Part shown: one piece after another, positions 1-7,073 of the stretch
Numbering within the stretch: the first letter of the stretch is position 1
Layout: each line of letters begins with the position of its first letter
Virus record (IMG/VR): IMGVR_UViG_3300033148_001691
Span: 1-25,332 of that record
Reading direction: 5' to 3' (one strand)
Source of the DNA: a virus
DNA length: 25,332 nt
Made by a program: the position numbers and the translations under genes
Notes under the pieces: model-generated
What the model saw: only the letters and a program-made list of their open reading frames with translations
Database searches by the model: none
What the model was told of the DNA's origin: nothing

Positions 1-140
1 ACAACCCCTGTGAGACGCCCTGAGAGCCTTTGTGTTGGATTGGGGACCACTTATGGGGCCCTGGGGCCAGTTTGGACCCCGAAGGGCCACACGGGGCACC
101 GGAGAGGCTCCAAGAGAGCCCTGCTGGGGGTAGTGGGCGG
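1..140 (-). other. Non-coding leader after the hub gene, with duplicated element
   Basis: No gene is supported here. Read on the minus strand it holds CTCCGGTGCCCC (104-93), 24 bases, GGCCCCAGGG (68-59) and TAA (53-51), the same arrangement as the end of the 117-aa gene. Between the two blocks the transcript could form a hairpin with a UUCG loop (GGCCC-UUCG-GGGUC, 88-75). Further on is CAACACAAAGGCTC, related to sequences in two other gaps. Confidence 0.5.
51..104 (-). repeat. Duplicated bipartite element, copy after the hub gene
   Basis: Second copy of the element at 20596-20649, with identical blocks and spacing. It lies in the frame of the hub gene but beyond its TGA, so it is untranslated unless the stop is read through. 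Confidence 0.7.
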
Positions 141-1406
141 TCACTGTTCCCTCTGGTCTAGGCCACCAGTCCTATTGGGGACCAAGACCAGACGCGGATC
201 CTTAGAGATCCCCTGGGTGTTCTCGTTGGCCCTCGTCGGATCAAGCGAGAGATCGCCCGAAGAAGGGGAGTTGGTCAGAGCATTCTTGAGTAGGTCCAAC
301 TTGCACACGTAGCCGCTGCGCCGAGTGATCTCGTGCATGACTCGCTTGATGTAGTACTTGCCGCTGAACTGCTGACTGATCCCAACGATCTCGATGACAC
401 TCTTGGCTGGGAGCAACGGGTCTCCGATGATCCTCGCCGTTGCCTCCACCTCGCCCTGTTCTGTCCTACGGAAGTGAGTGTTAGCTTCTTGAGTGACCGA
501 GGACTGGTTGGTGGCCGGTGTGGTGACCAGGGCAGAGCCCGCGGGAGCCTTCTGTAGCCCACCACCTCGATCAGCAATCAACGTGCTCTGGTTGCCCATG
601 GTGTCACGGGTGGTGGTCGAGTTGGAGCCAGTAGCCTCCACCCGCTCACGGGCGATGGGGTCGCGACCAGCCACCGTGGTCTCCCGGGCCCGGTCGGTGA
701 CACGGTGCTCCTTGATGTCGAAAGCGATCAGCAATCCCTCTCCGTAGAAGTACTCATAACTCCTGACCGGACGCCCACCGAGTTGGCGCCGTGCAAAGTA
801 GAGCACCTCGCCTTCCACATAGACCTCAAAGCCCACCTTCTCCGCTAGACGCTGTATGAACTGCCAGTCTGTTTGTCGGCTCTGGCTGAACGTCTGGAGT
901 CCTTCCGCCTCTAGCTCATCGCGACTGCCGATCTCGGCCCTAACCACTCCAGGGAATGCCCCCTCGGCCACCAACTTTTCCACTATCGCGGCACGTGTCG
1001 TGTCCTCATGGAGCACGCAGACAGGTTCGTTGGCCAGACTCGTTTGCTCGACACAGGTGATGGTCAGCTTGTGAAAGCCACGCACTGAATCAACCACCAT
1101 GAGCTTGCTCTGGTTGGCTCCGGGGAAGATCGCACCCGGGTAGCCGAAGAAGAACTGGACCAGGTTCCCAGCGACCCACGCCGGATGATCAAAGAAATAG
1201 AGATCGGTGTTGTCCACGACCAACTTCAGAACATCGTGCTTCTCCTCATCGTCGATGAACTTGAAAGACACAACGCGGGGCGAGACGTTGGTCATCCGAT
1301 CCAACACCTGACCGAGCAATCCAATGTCGCCACCTCCCTGGATGCGCGGCTCCGGGTTAGTGGCAATGACGGTGATTGCGAAGCCGGGACTAGAACGGTC
1401 CGGCAC
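141..1406 (-). CDS. Baseplate hub protein (gpD / T4 gp27-like, 421 aa)
   Basis: Hub that connects tube to spike. Family signs: residues ~44-130 beta domain (VVSFKFIDDEEKHDVLKLVV), ~172-205 the hallmark TFSQSRQTDWQFIQRLAEKV GFEVYVEGEVLYF of late-control gene D/VgrG N-domains, then FDIKEHRVTDRARETTVAGR DP and a C-terminal YYIKRVMHEITRRSGYVCKL. No gp5/VgrG-like needle or OB domain is fused, so the spike must be a separate gene downstream of the window. GTG start overlaps the previous stop. The frame stays open for 29 codons after the TGA at 143-141, ending in a sequence like the end of the 117-aa protein. Confidence 0.82.
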   Translation of the reverse strand: MPDRSSPGFAITVIATNPEPRIQGGGDIGLLGQVLDRMTNVSPRVVSFKFIDDEEKHDVLKLVVDNTDLYFFDHPAWVAGNLVQFFFGYPGAIFPGANQSKLMVVDSVRGFHKLTITCVEQTSLANEPVCVLHEDTTRAAIVEKLVAEGAFPGVVRAEIGSRDELEAEGLQTFSQSRQTDWQFIQRLAEKVGFEVYVEGEVLYFARRQLGGRPVRSYEYFYGEGLLIAFDIKEHRVTDRARETTVAGRDPIARERVEATGSNSTTTRDTMGNQSTLIADRGGGLQKAPAGSALVTTPATNQSSVTQEANTHFRRTEQGEVEATARIIGDPLLPAKSVIEIVGISQQFSGKYYIKRVMHEITRRSGYVCKLDLLKNALTNSPSSGDLSLDPTRANENTQGISKDPRLVLVPNRTGGLDQREQ

Positions 1407-1771
1407 TAGGTCACCACCCGAGAGCGCGAAAAGAACGCTGGCGGGGTGCGGATCTCACCGATCACCGTAGCCGCGCTCGGGATCCGAAGTCGAGAGCCGT
1501 TCTCCAGCTTCTCCACAGCGTCCACGATGTCGTTGGCCTGGGCGATCACGTCGAAGAACGCGGTGGGCCGGATGTCCTTCTCGGTATCCTTGAGCGCCTT
1601 GTAGGCACGCCATGCAAGCGTGTGTAGTGTGTCCCCCTCCGTGACCACGGTGCGCAGGTCGTCGGCCCGAACCACCTTCTTGATTGGGTCAGGCACGTCC
1701 AGGAAGACGTTGCCATCGTCGTCGGTTTCTACGGGTGCGAACTCGTAACGGCTCAGTTGAGTAGCCGGCAT
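1406..1771 (-). CDS. LysM-containing baseplate protein (T4 gp53-like role, 121 aa)
   Basis: Residues ~42-98 form a LysM-like domain: VVTEGDTLHTLAWRAYK, a linker, AFFDVIAQANDIVDAVEKLE, NGSRLRIPS. The 'GDtL..iA...y......w..ia..N.i.d...l..G..L.IP' layout is intact. In T4 gp53 and Afp7 such a domain bridges hub and wedge instead of binding peptidoglycan. N-terminal residues (YEFAPVETDDDGNVFLDVPD) probably contact partners. The best ribosome site in this region (GGAGGTGATCC) precedes the ATG. TAG overlaps the GTG of the hub gene by one base. Confidence 0.75.
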   Translation of the reverse strand: MPATQLSRYEFAPVETDDDGNVFLDVPDPIKKVVRADDLRTVVTEGDTLHTLAWRAYKALKDTEKDIRPTAFFDVIAQANDIVDAVEKLENGSRLRIPSAATVIGEIRTPPAFFSRSRVVT

Positions 1772-1774
1772 GGA

Positions 1775-2395
1775 TCACCTCCGAGTGCGTTGGCTGCTGG
1801 CCCAAGGGCGGAGCGTGCCATGTAGGGCCATATCCTCGGAGAAGATTCGCGACTCCACATCCTCTTCCATGTTGACCTGGGCGACCATGATCCTAGGGAT
1901 GGGTCGTCGCGCCTGGAATTCGACGTGACGGAACTCCAATTCGATGATCTTCACTCGCATCGAAATCATGCCCGGCCAAACGAACAGGACCGACGTAGGT
2001 GAGGCCGTGGCCAGCCGTTGGCCTCGACGCGGATAGATCAACTCCAGGAGGCGCTGACGGTAGGCAAGGACATCATTCTCTGCCACGATCCCGCCGCCCG
2101 GTGCGGCTCCCGTACCTCCCTTGCGTTCGTTGAACACCACCTGGTCGAATACCAGGGTCAGGGGGATCAGGGTGTTGGGGTTGCCGAGGAACTGGAGGCG
2201 CTCATACGAGAGCCCTGGGGCTCCATGTCGCGCGTAGTTGGCCCGGTACTTCTCCCGTAGCTCTGACGGATTGAATAGGAACGGATTTTCCCGACCGTTG
2301 TCCAGGTTAGTCAGGAACCCGCGGTCGATACGTCCACCAAGAATGCTCCGAAGGCTCTCTGTATCCCTGGTAGCGATGAGCCCCTGGTCAGGCAT
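1775..2395 (-). CDS. CIS tube-like baseplate protein (Afp7/Pvc7 N-domain-like, 206 aa)
   Basis: The segment NPFLFNPSELREKYRANYAR HGAPGLSYERLQFLGNPNTL, then IPLTLVFDQVVF, matches the 'F.fNP.el.....y........g.s....qf.g.....l.l.l.fD' pattern of CIS_tube-type proteins, which link the hub to the tube in contractile injection systems. A second half (VLAYRQRLLELIYPRR, TSVLFVWPGMISMRVKIIEL, EFQARRPIPRIMVAQVNMEE) gives the 'p..v.v.wg......i..~e~~f..f...g.p.ra.~~v' ending of the same family. In Afp7/Pvc7 a LysM follows in the same chain; here it is the next gene. Coupled to the tape measure by TGATG. Confidence 0.65.
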   Translation of the reverse strand: MPDQGLIATRDTESLRSILGGRIDRGFLTNLDNGRENPFLFNPSELREKYRANYARHGAPGLSYERLQFLGNPNTLIPLTLVFDQVVFNERKGGTGAAPGGGIVAENDVLAYRQRLLELIYPRRGQRLATASPTSVLFVWPGMISMRVKIIELEFRHVEFQARRPIPRIMVAQVNMEEDVESRIFSEDMALHGTLRPWASSQRTRR

Positions 2396-4899
2396 CAGTT
2401 ACCTCCAATCGGCGCAGCAAGGCTACCCACCCGAGCCCGTTCATCTCGGTCGTTCTGCGCTGTCACCTCACCGACAACCGTGGTGTCCATGACCACGGTG
2501 CCTTGAACAGTAACGGCCCTGCCGCCACTAGCAACGCGCTGAGCAGCGTTGATGATCTCCAGGATCTCTTCAGGGCTGAGCCCGGTCTGCTGCTGCTGGA
2601 GTGGGCGCGATGCCGGGACCCTGGTTCTAGTCGCCGGGGCCCCGGACGACGTGGTAGAGGGACCGCCACCAACTGGTTGACCACTGCTGATCGGTTGAAC
2701 TGAGAATGCGCTGGTCAGCGACGAGGCGATGACCTGTTGCTGCGCCGCATTGGTGGGGGCCTGGAGGAACGCTACCGCCCTCGCTGCCTTGCTGATCAGA
2801 TTGTTGATCTGACTGATCGCGCCATTGACCATCCCGGTGATCACTCGGGTCACCAGATTGGCAGCGTTGGTGACGGTCCTAGATACGACGTTGAACACGG
2901 TCTCGATGCCGGTGGCCAGGGCGACGAAGCCGCTGATGCCTCCGCTGATGTTGGTGATCGCCCGGTCGGCCAGGAATAGGAGCACATCTGCGAACAATGC
3001 CGTTGCTGTGATCGCCTTCTCCAAAGGCACGATCAGGAAAACCTCAATCGCCTGGCCAAGAGACTCGATGGCTACTGCGCTATCGAGAGCCTGATCGAAA
3101 CCAAACACCCCGGCAACAAGACCGAGCACCTTCAGGAACAACAACCCCAGCTTGCTAGCCACGACGATCATGCGACCGAAGACAGGGGCGAACCTCCTGG
3201 AGAACACCTCAAGCACACGGCCGATCACACGGCCGACCACCTTGAAGATGGCACCGATCACCGCGGCACCCTTGCTGACCGCGTTCACGAAACGGAACAC
3301 GCCTTTGTTCTCGGCCCTGAGTAGGTCGGTCGCCAGAGCCCCACTGATCTGGCCGGTGGTGAAGAGTTCAAACAGCGAGCGGAATGCGAGACTGATCTTC
3401 TCCAGGATCGGCAACACGGCATCTTGGATCCCAGCAAAGTTGCTCGTCCATGCCCTCCTGAGCACGAACAATGCACCCACTACCAGGGCCACCACGGCGA
3501 TGATCTTGATGAACGGAAGGGCGAAGATCGCAGCACCGACCGCGGTCGCCTTGATGATGGGAATCAGGGCAAGCAGTGCCGCCCCCAGGCCAGCGACGAG
3601 CAACGCAGCACTGCCCACCGTGAAGAACGCAGCAAAGCCATTCTTGACGCTGGCCGGTATCGCGTTGAAGAGTTGGAGCATCGCATTGAGCCCAGAGACA
3701 ACGACGCCCACCAGGGGCTTGAACACCTTGGCGAACGGTTCACCGACAGCAATAGCGATGGTCTCCAAGGTGCCAGCGAGCAGAGTCTTCTGACCCTCAA
3801 AGGTATCGAGCAACGCGTCTCGGAAGCTGGCCGCTGTGCCCTCTGCGTTGTCCATCTCCATTCGCATCGCTGCGATGGCCTCGGCGCCCTCAAGCGTGAC
3901 CCGCTTTCCGTCCCGCATGGTCTTGAATGTGGCCTGAGAGATGGCATTGAACGCCAGGAGTCCGCGGGCACCGAATGCGGTCTGAACCTTGGCCAGTCTC
4001 TGCTGGTCGGTCAGGCTCTTGGTGGCCTTGTTGAAGTCGCCCATGATGTCTAGGAGGCTTCGCATCTTCCCGGTCTGTTGATCGAAGACATCCACCCCAA
4101 GCTCGGTCACCGCTGCCTGGGCCCGCTGGTCAGCACCGAGCCGGCGCGTGGCCTCCCTGAACGCGGTGGCCGACGACGACGCATCGATGTTCGCGTTGCG
4201 CATCAGACCCATAGAGATAAGCACATCGTCAAGGCTCTGATTGAACACGGATCCCGATGCCGCTGCCTTGGCCAGACCGGAGGCGAAGTCTCTGGTTTGG
4301 AAGTTCGACAACTGAGTGATCCGCAGGAGCTTGTCGGTCACCCCAGCGGCCTGATCTGTCGCGATCTGATAACTGTTCAGCGTTCCAACCACAGCCTCTG
4401 CTGCGCCCGCAACCCCCAACTGACCCAGCGACCCCGCCGCCAGATCAAGGACAGGGATCAAGGTCTGCATGGCCTCATTCGCTGTCTGTCCTGCCGTGGC
4501 TAGGCTGGTCAGGCCCTCCACAGCTTGTGTGGGAGAGAACTGGGTGGCGATGCCTGCCTGGATCGCTGTGTCTCTCAGTGCCGCCAGTTCCTCTGTGGTG
4601 GCCTTGGTGACTGCACCGATAGCGGCCAGGCCCTGCTCAAACTCACCGGCTCGGTTGGCAAGGGAAACCGCGCTGGCCAGTCCGACGAACCCGATAGCAG
4701 CAACGGTCAGGCCGGCGCCAACCTTGAGCAGAACCGGATTCAGGCCAGCAGCCCCCTTGTTGAACTTCCCGACCGCATCGTTCGACTTCCCGACTGACTT
4801 GTCCAATCCCCCGAAGTTTCTGACAAGGTTCGTGATCGCCCGCGAGGCCAAGTCCTGTGCGGTGAAGATGATTCCCATGCCTATATTATTGAGGGCCAT
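2395..4899 (-). CDS. Tail tape measure protein (834 aa)
   Basis: Sets tail length and initiates tube assembly. Residues ~85-320 ([117 protein letters not shown]) match the PhageMin_Tail tape-measure core. Hydrophobic helices occur at ~60-82 and ~421-480, a usual feature for membrane passage. The C-terminus has a [12 protein letters not shown] low-complexity stretch and a short terminal domain. By the ~0.15 nm/residue rule, 834 residues would imply a tail of about 125 nm (inference). TGA overlaps the next ATG by one base. Confidence 0.92.
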   Translation of the reverse strand: MALNNIGMGIIFTAQDLASRAITNLVRNFGGLDKSVGKSNDAVGKFNKGAAGLNPVLLKVGAGLTVAAIGFVGLASAVSLANRAGEFEQGLAAIGAVTKATTEELAALRDTAIQAGIATQFSPTQAVEGLTSLATAGQTANEAMQTLIPVLDLAAGSLGQLGVAGAAEAVVGTLNSYQIATDQAAGVTDKLLRITQLSNFQTRDFASGLAKAAASGSVFNQSLDDVLISMGLMRNANIDASSSATAFREATRRLGADQRAQAAVTELGVDVFDQQTGKMRSLLDIMGDFNKATKSLTDQQRLAKVQTAFGARGLLAFNAISQATFKTMRDGKRVTLEGAEAIAAMRMEMDNAEGTAASFRDALLDTFEGQKTLLAGTLETIAIAVGEPFAKVFKPLVGVVVSGLNAMLQLFNAIPASVKNGFAAFFTVGSAALLVAGLGAALLALIPIIKATAVGAAIFALPFIKIIAVVALVVGALFVLRRAWTSNFAGIQDAVLPILEKISLAFRSLFELFTTGQISGALATDLLRAENKGVFRFVNAVSKGAAVIGAIFKVVGRVIGRVLEVFSRRFAPVFGRMIVVASKLGLLFLKVLGLVAGVFGFDQALDSAVAIESLGQAIEVFLIVPLEKAITATALFADVLLFLADRAITNISGGISGFVALATGIETVFNVVSRTVTNAANLVTRVITGMVNGAISQINNLISKAARAVAFLQAPTNAAQQQVIASSLTSAFSVQPISSGQPVGGGPSTTSSGAPATRTRVPASRPLQQQQTGLSPEEILEIINAAQRVASGGRAVTVQGTVVMDTTVVGEVTAQNDRDERARVGSLAAPIGGN

Positions 4900-4906
4900 C
4901 TGTGTC

Positions 4907-5050
4907 TTACTTCCGCTTGGAATCTTCCTGGCTGCGCCACTCTTGGATCTGTTCCATCATCTTATCGCGCAGCCGCACAGGTAGCGAGCGAACCTCCTCG
5001 TAGGTCAATGCGAAGCGAGCGCGATCCGGGATGTCCGAGAGAAGGGCCAT
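4907..5050 (-). CDS. Small coupled protein before the tape measure (47 aa)
   Basis: ATG at 5050-5048 overlaps the TGA of the zinc-ribbon gene (TGATG); TAA at 4909-4907, 7 bases before the tape measure ATG. The product reads [20 protein letters not shown] ... [20 protein letters not shown]: a helical, charged protein with a [20 protein letters not shown] helix. Reading-frame fit, coupling and position between assembly protein and tape measure all support a real gene, comparable to the second chaperone or frameshift product found at this site in many tailed phages. It lies in the -1 frame relative to the upstream gene, so a fusion by frameshifting is geometrically possible, but no canonical slippery heptamer is present. 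Confidence 0.7.
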   Translation of the reverse strand: MALLSDIPDRARFALTYEEVRSLPVRLRDKMMEQIQEWRSQEDSKRK

Positions 5051-5826
5051 CAGGTTTTGGTCTGAGTCTTCCCGCGATACTTCGGGAACAAAAAATCCGA
5101 GCGGAACCTGACGTCGTCAGTCCAGACCTGGTTGCAGGAGTCACAGGAGAACTGGACCTCCTGATCCACACCGCAGTCCGGCTCATCGAACGCCGCCCGG
5201 AGGAACGCTGCATCGGCTCCACCCAGGTTGCGAATCCACGGATTCCAGTCAGGCTGATTGACCCCCTCGATCTTCGTGATCCGGTAGCGCAGGTAGGCGC
5301 TGGAGAGGGTGGCCTTCTTGTCCTTCTGGATCTTCTCCATGGCCCTGTCGTCGCTGCCCAACAGGAGGCGGAATCCAACCCGGACGCCACACCGGGGGAG
5401 CGTGCAGAACAGGGGAGCTTCCTGCGGGTTGATCACATGGGGCTTGGACGACTCCGGGAGGGCCTTGATGGGCATCTCTTCCAGATCAATGTCGGTGTCC
5501 ACGTTCTGCTGGCAGTTTGGACACGGCTGGGAGAACGTGAGTTCAGAACCCCAGGTGTAGATGCGGTTCTTCAGCAAGATCGTCATCCGGTCGCCCTGGA
5601 GGACGGTGGCCCAATCAAGCCACGGCTCATCATGCTTCTTGTTGCGATCGCGCAGCTTGTAGAGGCCGACGTCATCGACGCCCTCAGTAATCGCGGTCAG
5701 CAGTTCTGTGACCGCAACGCCCTTTCGCTGGCTTTTGGGATCCGCAAGCAGGTCTTCGTCTGAGACCTTGAACTCACGCAGGGTGACGGAGAGCCCGCTA
5801 GGGCACTTCACGGTTAGGGACATCAT
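5050..5826 (-). CDS. Zn-ribbon tail/baseplate assembly protein (T4 gp26-like family, 258 aa)
   Basis: N-terminal beta part 'LTVKCPSGLSVTLREFKVSD' resembles the 'lPStgk.v.fRpf...eE' start of the T4_baseplate (gp26) family. A helical segment (VTELLTAITEGVDDVGLYKL, LDWATVLQGDRMTILLKNRI) follows, then cysteine pairs CPNC (102-105) and CDSC (228-231), with C141 and C146 between them, so one or two zinc ribbons are likely. Proteins of this type lie between tube and tape measure and act in tail/baseplate initiation or as assembly chaperones. ATG-ATG start: AAGGAGG is only 2 bases from the first and 5 from the second ATG, so 5823 may be the true start. The stop overlaps the next ATG (TGATG). Confidence 0.6.
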   Translation of the reverse strand: MMSLTVKCPSGLSVTLREFKVSDEDLLADPKSQRKGVAVTELLTAITEGVDDVGLYKLRDRNKKHDEPWLDWATVLQGDRMTILLKNRIYTWGSELTFSQPCPNCQQNVDTDIDLEEMPIKALPESSKPHVINPQEAPLFCTLPRCGVRVGFRLLLGSDDRAMEKIQKDKKATLSSAYLRYRITKIEGVNQPDWNPWIRNLGGADAAFLRAAFDEPDCGVDQEVQFSCDSCNQVWTDDVRFRSDFLFPKYRGKTQTKT

Positions 5827-5956
5827 CCCCTCCTTCTATCTGTTTCGGTTTCGCTGTCTCTAACTGTCTCTAATGGTGGTGGGGCGCCCCTTGCAGGATC
5901 GGCTATGCGGTACCGCATAAACCGGGGCCCACGCCCCACGAGGCCCGCGCTACGCG
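5827..5956 (-). promoter_or_regulatory. 130-base intergenic region with several dyads and tandem repeat
   Basis: The longest internal gap in the block. Going with transcription it contains a GC hairpin GGGGC-GTGG-GCCCC (5937-5924), the palindromic element (5919-5904), the 10-bp palindrome GGGGCGCCCC (5890-5881), and a perfect tandem repeat of CTGTCTCTAA on the plus strand (5854-5863, 5864-5873), then the AAGGAGG ribosome site. No T-run follows the hairpin, so it is not a classical terminator. I see no good -35/-10 pair. Confidence 0.5.
5904..5919. repeat. Palindromic element copy 4 (16 bp, perfect)
   Basis: TATGCGGTACCGCATA, identical to copy 2, lies 37 bases after the 182-aa stop and 77 bases before the next start. 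With copy 3 it brackets the 73-aa/sheath/tube/182-aa gene segment. Confidence 0.9.
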
Positions 5957-6505
5957 CTAGGCCGATGCGGGCAGCAGCAGGACGAGGAAGTCCTGACCGG
6001 TATGGTCGGTTGCGGCTTGCTGGATCTGGTCGTTGACCGTGATCGCGGACTCGAAATCCGCCGGGGTGCCCAGAGCGCCAGGGGTGGTGAGGTTGGCGAT
6101 GGTCAGAACGCGCTGGCCGACCACGGCGCCAGTCAGGGTGCGCGCACCCACGCCGTTGCCAGCGGTGAAGAAACCGGACAGTAGGCCGGCGCCCATCTTC
6201 GCTCCGGTCACAGCGCCGCCGGCCAGGCGGTCGGTGATCACCGAAGCAGCCTTCAGCCGATCCTGGGCGTCGATGGATCCGGCCGCGAACTTGGCGTCCA
6301 CGGTGGTTTCATCGAAGTAGTCGGTAGCCGTCTTGAGCCGACCCGCAGCGTCAGCGGAGAGGACCCCGTCCTCCAACTCGGCCGTGCTGATCGATCCAAC
6401 AGGAAGGCCGCCGCCCTCCAGGACCACGATGCGATCCTCCAGATCGAGGATCGCCTTGCCTTTGTGTGTGCTCCTGTTGGTGGCGCTCTGGTCTACTGCG
6501 GGCAT
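5957..6505 (-). CDS. Fibre-module protein next to the tail tube (182 aa)
   Basis: After a short polar N-terminus with a helix (KAILDLEDRIVVLEGGG), residues ~37-100 carry ISTAELEDGVLSADAAGRLK ... FDETTVDAKFAAGSIDAQDR, a module otherwise found at the start of the 477-aa fibre (GILSADAAGR). The C-terminal half is beta-rich (GARTLTGAVVGQRVLTIANL, QDFLVLLLPASA), like a small fibre head. This suggests a minor tail decoration or short fibre protein produced together with sheath and tube. AGGAGA precedes the ATG. A chaperone was considered because of the position, but the sequence looks structural. Confidence 0.55.
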   Translation of the reverse strand: MPAVDQSATNRSTHKGKAILDLEDRIVVLEGGGLPVGSISTAELEDGVLSADAAGRLKTATDYFDETTVDAKFAAGSIDAQDRLKAASVITDRLAGGAVTGAKMGAGLLSGFFTAGNGVGARTLTGAVVGQRVLTIANLTTPGALGTPADFESAITVNDQIQQAATDHTGQDFLVLLLPASA

Positions 6506-6568
6506 GTTGTCTGTCTCCTGTGGATATGGTGTCTTGTGTTGGTCGCCACGCCACCCTGCCTACGAGGG

Positions 6569-7039
6569 CTAGGAAGCGGAGTCGCCGCCCGGAGTCGGGT
6601 AGTCGTAGGTCAGCGTGACCTTCTCGATGGTGTTCTCGTCGGCGTTGTTGTCCCAGTCGCCAGCAACCCACTTGACCGGCCAGGCGTTCATCAGGGTCCA
6701 GCGCCGTAGCTCCCTACCGTTCCGGTCCTGCTGGACCAGGTCAACGGACCTCTTCTGGGCACCGTTCACCAGGACGCCACCCAGGGCAACCTGCTGCTGC
6801 ATCCAGGTGAACATATCCAGGTCGTCGGTGGCCCCTCGGGTGAGTTCGACATCTGCCACCGTGACCCGACCACCACTCTTGTCCGGGATCAGAGACCCGC
6901 CCTCGTGGTGTTCGATCTTGGCGACTTCGATGCTCAGTTCGCCGCACGTCTGGAAACCGAAGGAGGCAATCCCCGCGATCTCGATGACGAACTTGTACTT
7001 CTTGTAGAAGTTGCGGGTGACACCTTGGATAGCAGCCAT
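6569..7039 (-). CDS. Tail tube protein (T4 gp19-like, 156 aa)
   Basis: Forms the inner tube surrounded by the sheath. Family features: N-terminal [20 protein letters not shown], then [20 protein letters not shown] ('s.l..e.e..ey.eGg'), [20 protein letters not shown] ('vtl.rG.t....l..W') and a C-terminal strand pair ending [20 protein letters not shown] ... EKVTLTYDY. Length and motifs match T4 gp19 / contractile-injection-system tube proteins. AGGAG upstream of ATG. It directly follows the sheath gene, as expected, with no second tube paralogue in this window. Confidence 0.9.
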   Translation of the reverse strand: MAAIQGVTRNFYKKYKFVIEIAGIASFGFQTCGELSIEVAKIEHHEGGSLIPDKSGGRVTVADVELTRGATDDLDMFTWMQQQVALGGVLVNGAQKRSVDLVQQDRNGRELRRWTLMNAWPVKWVAGDWDNNADENTIEKVTLTYDYPTPGGDSAS

Positions 7040-7073
7040 GTGCTTACTCCTCTACCTGTTCTGGGGCTGAGCC

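Noticed and set aside
1-99. Possible GTG-started gene on the minus strand at 99 (MPRVALRGPNWPQGP...) running off the window
   Set aside because: GGAG lies 8 bases upstream, but the translation is repetitive Pro/Gly/Arg and the same bases form the duplicated element in another frame. Not enough to call a gene.
4962-5390. Minus-strand 142-codon frame overlapping the zinc-ribbon gene as a frameshift product
   Set aside because: It is in the +1 frame relative to that gene, is Arg/Ser-rich without structure, and the better-supported small gene uses the other frame with a TGATG start.
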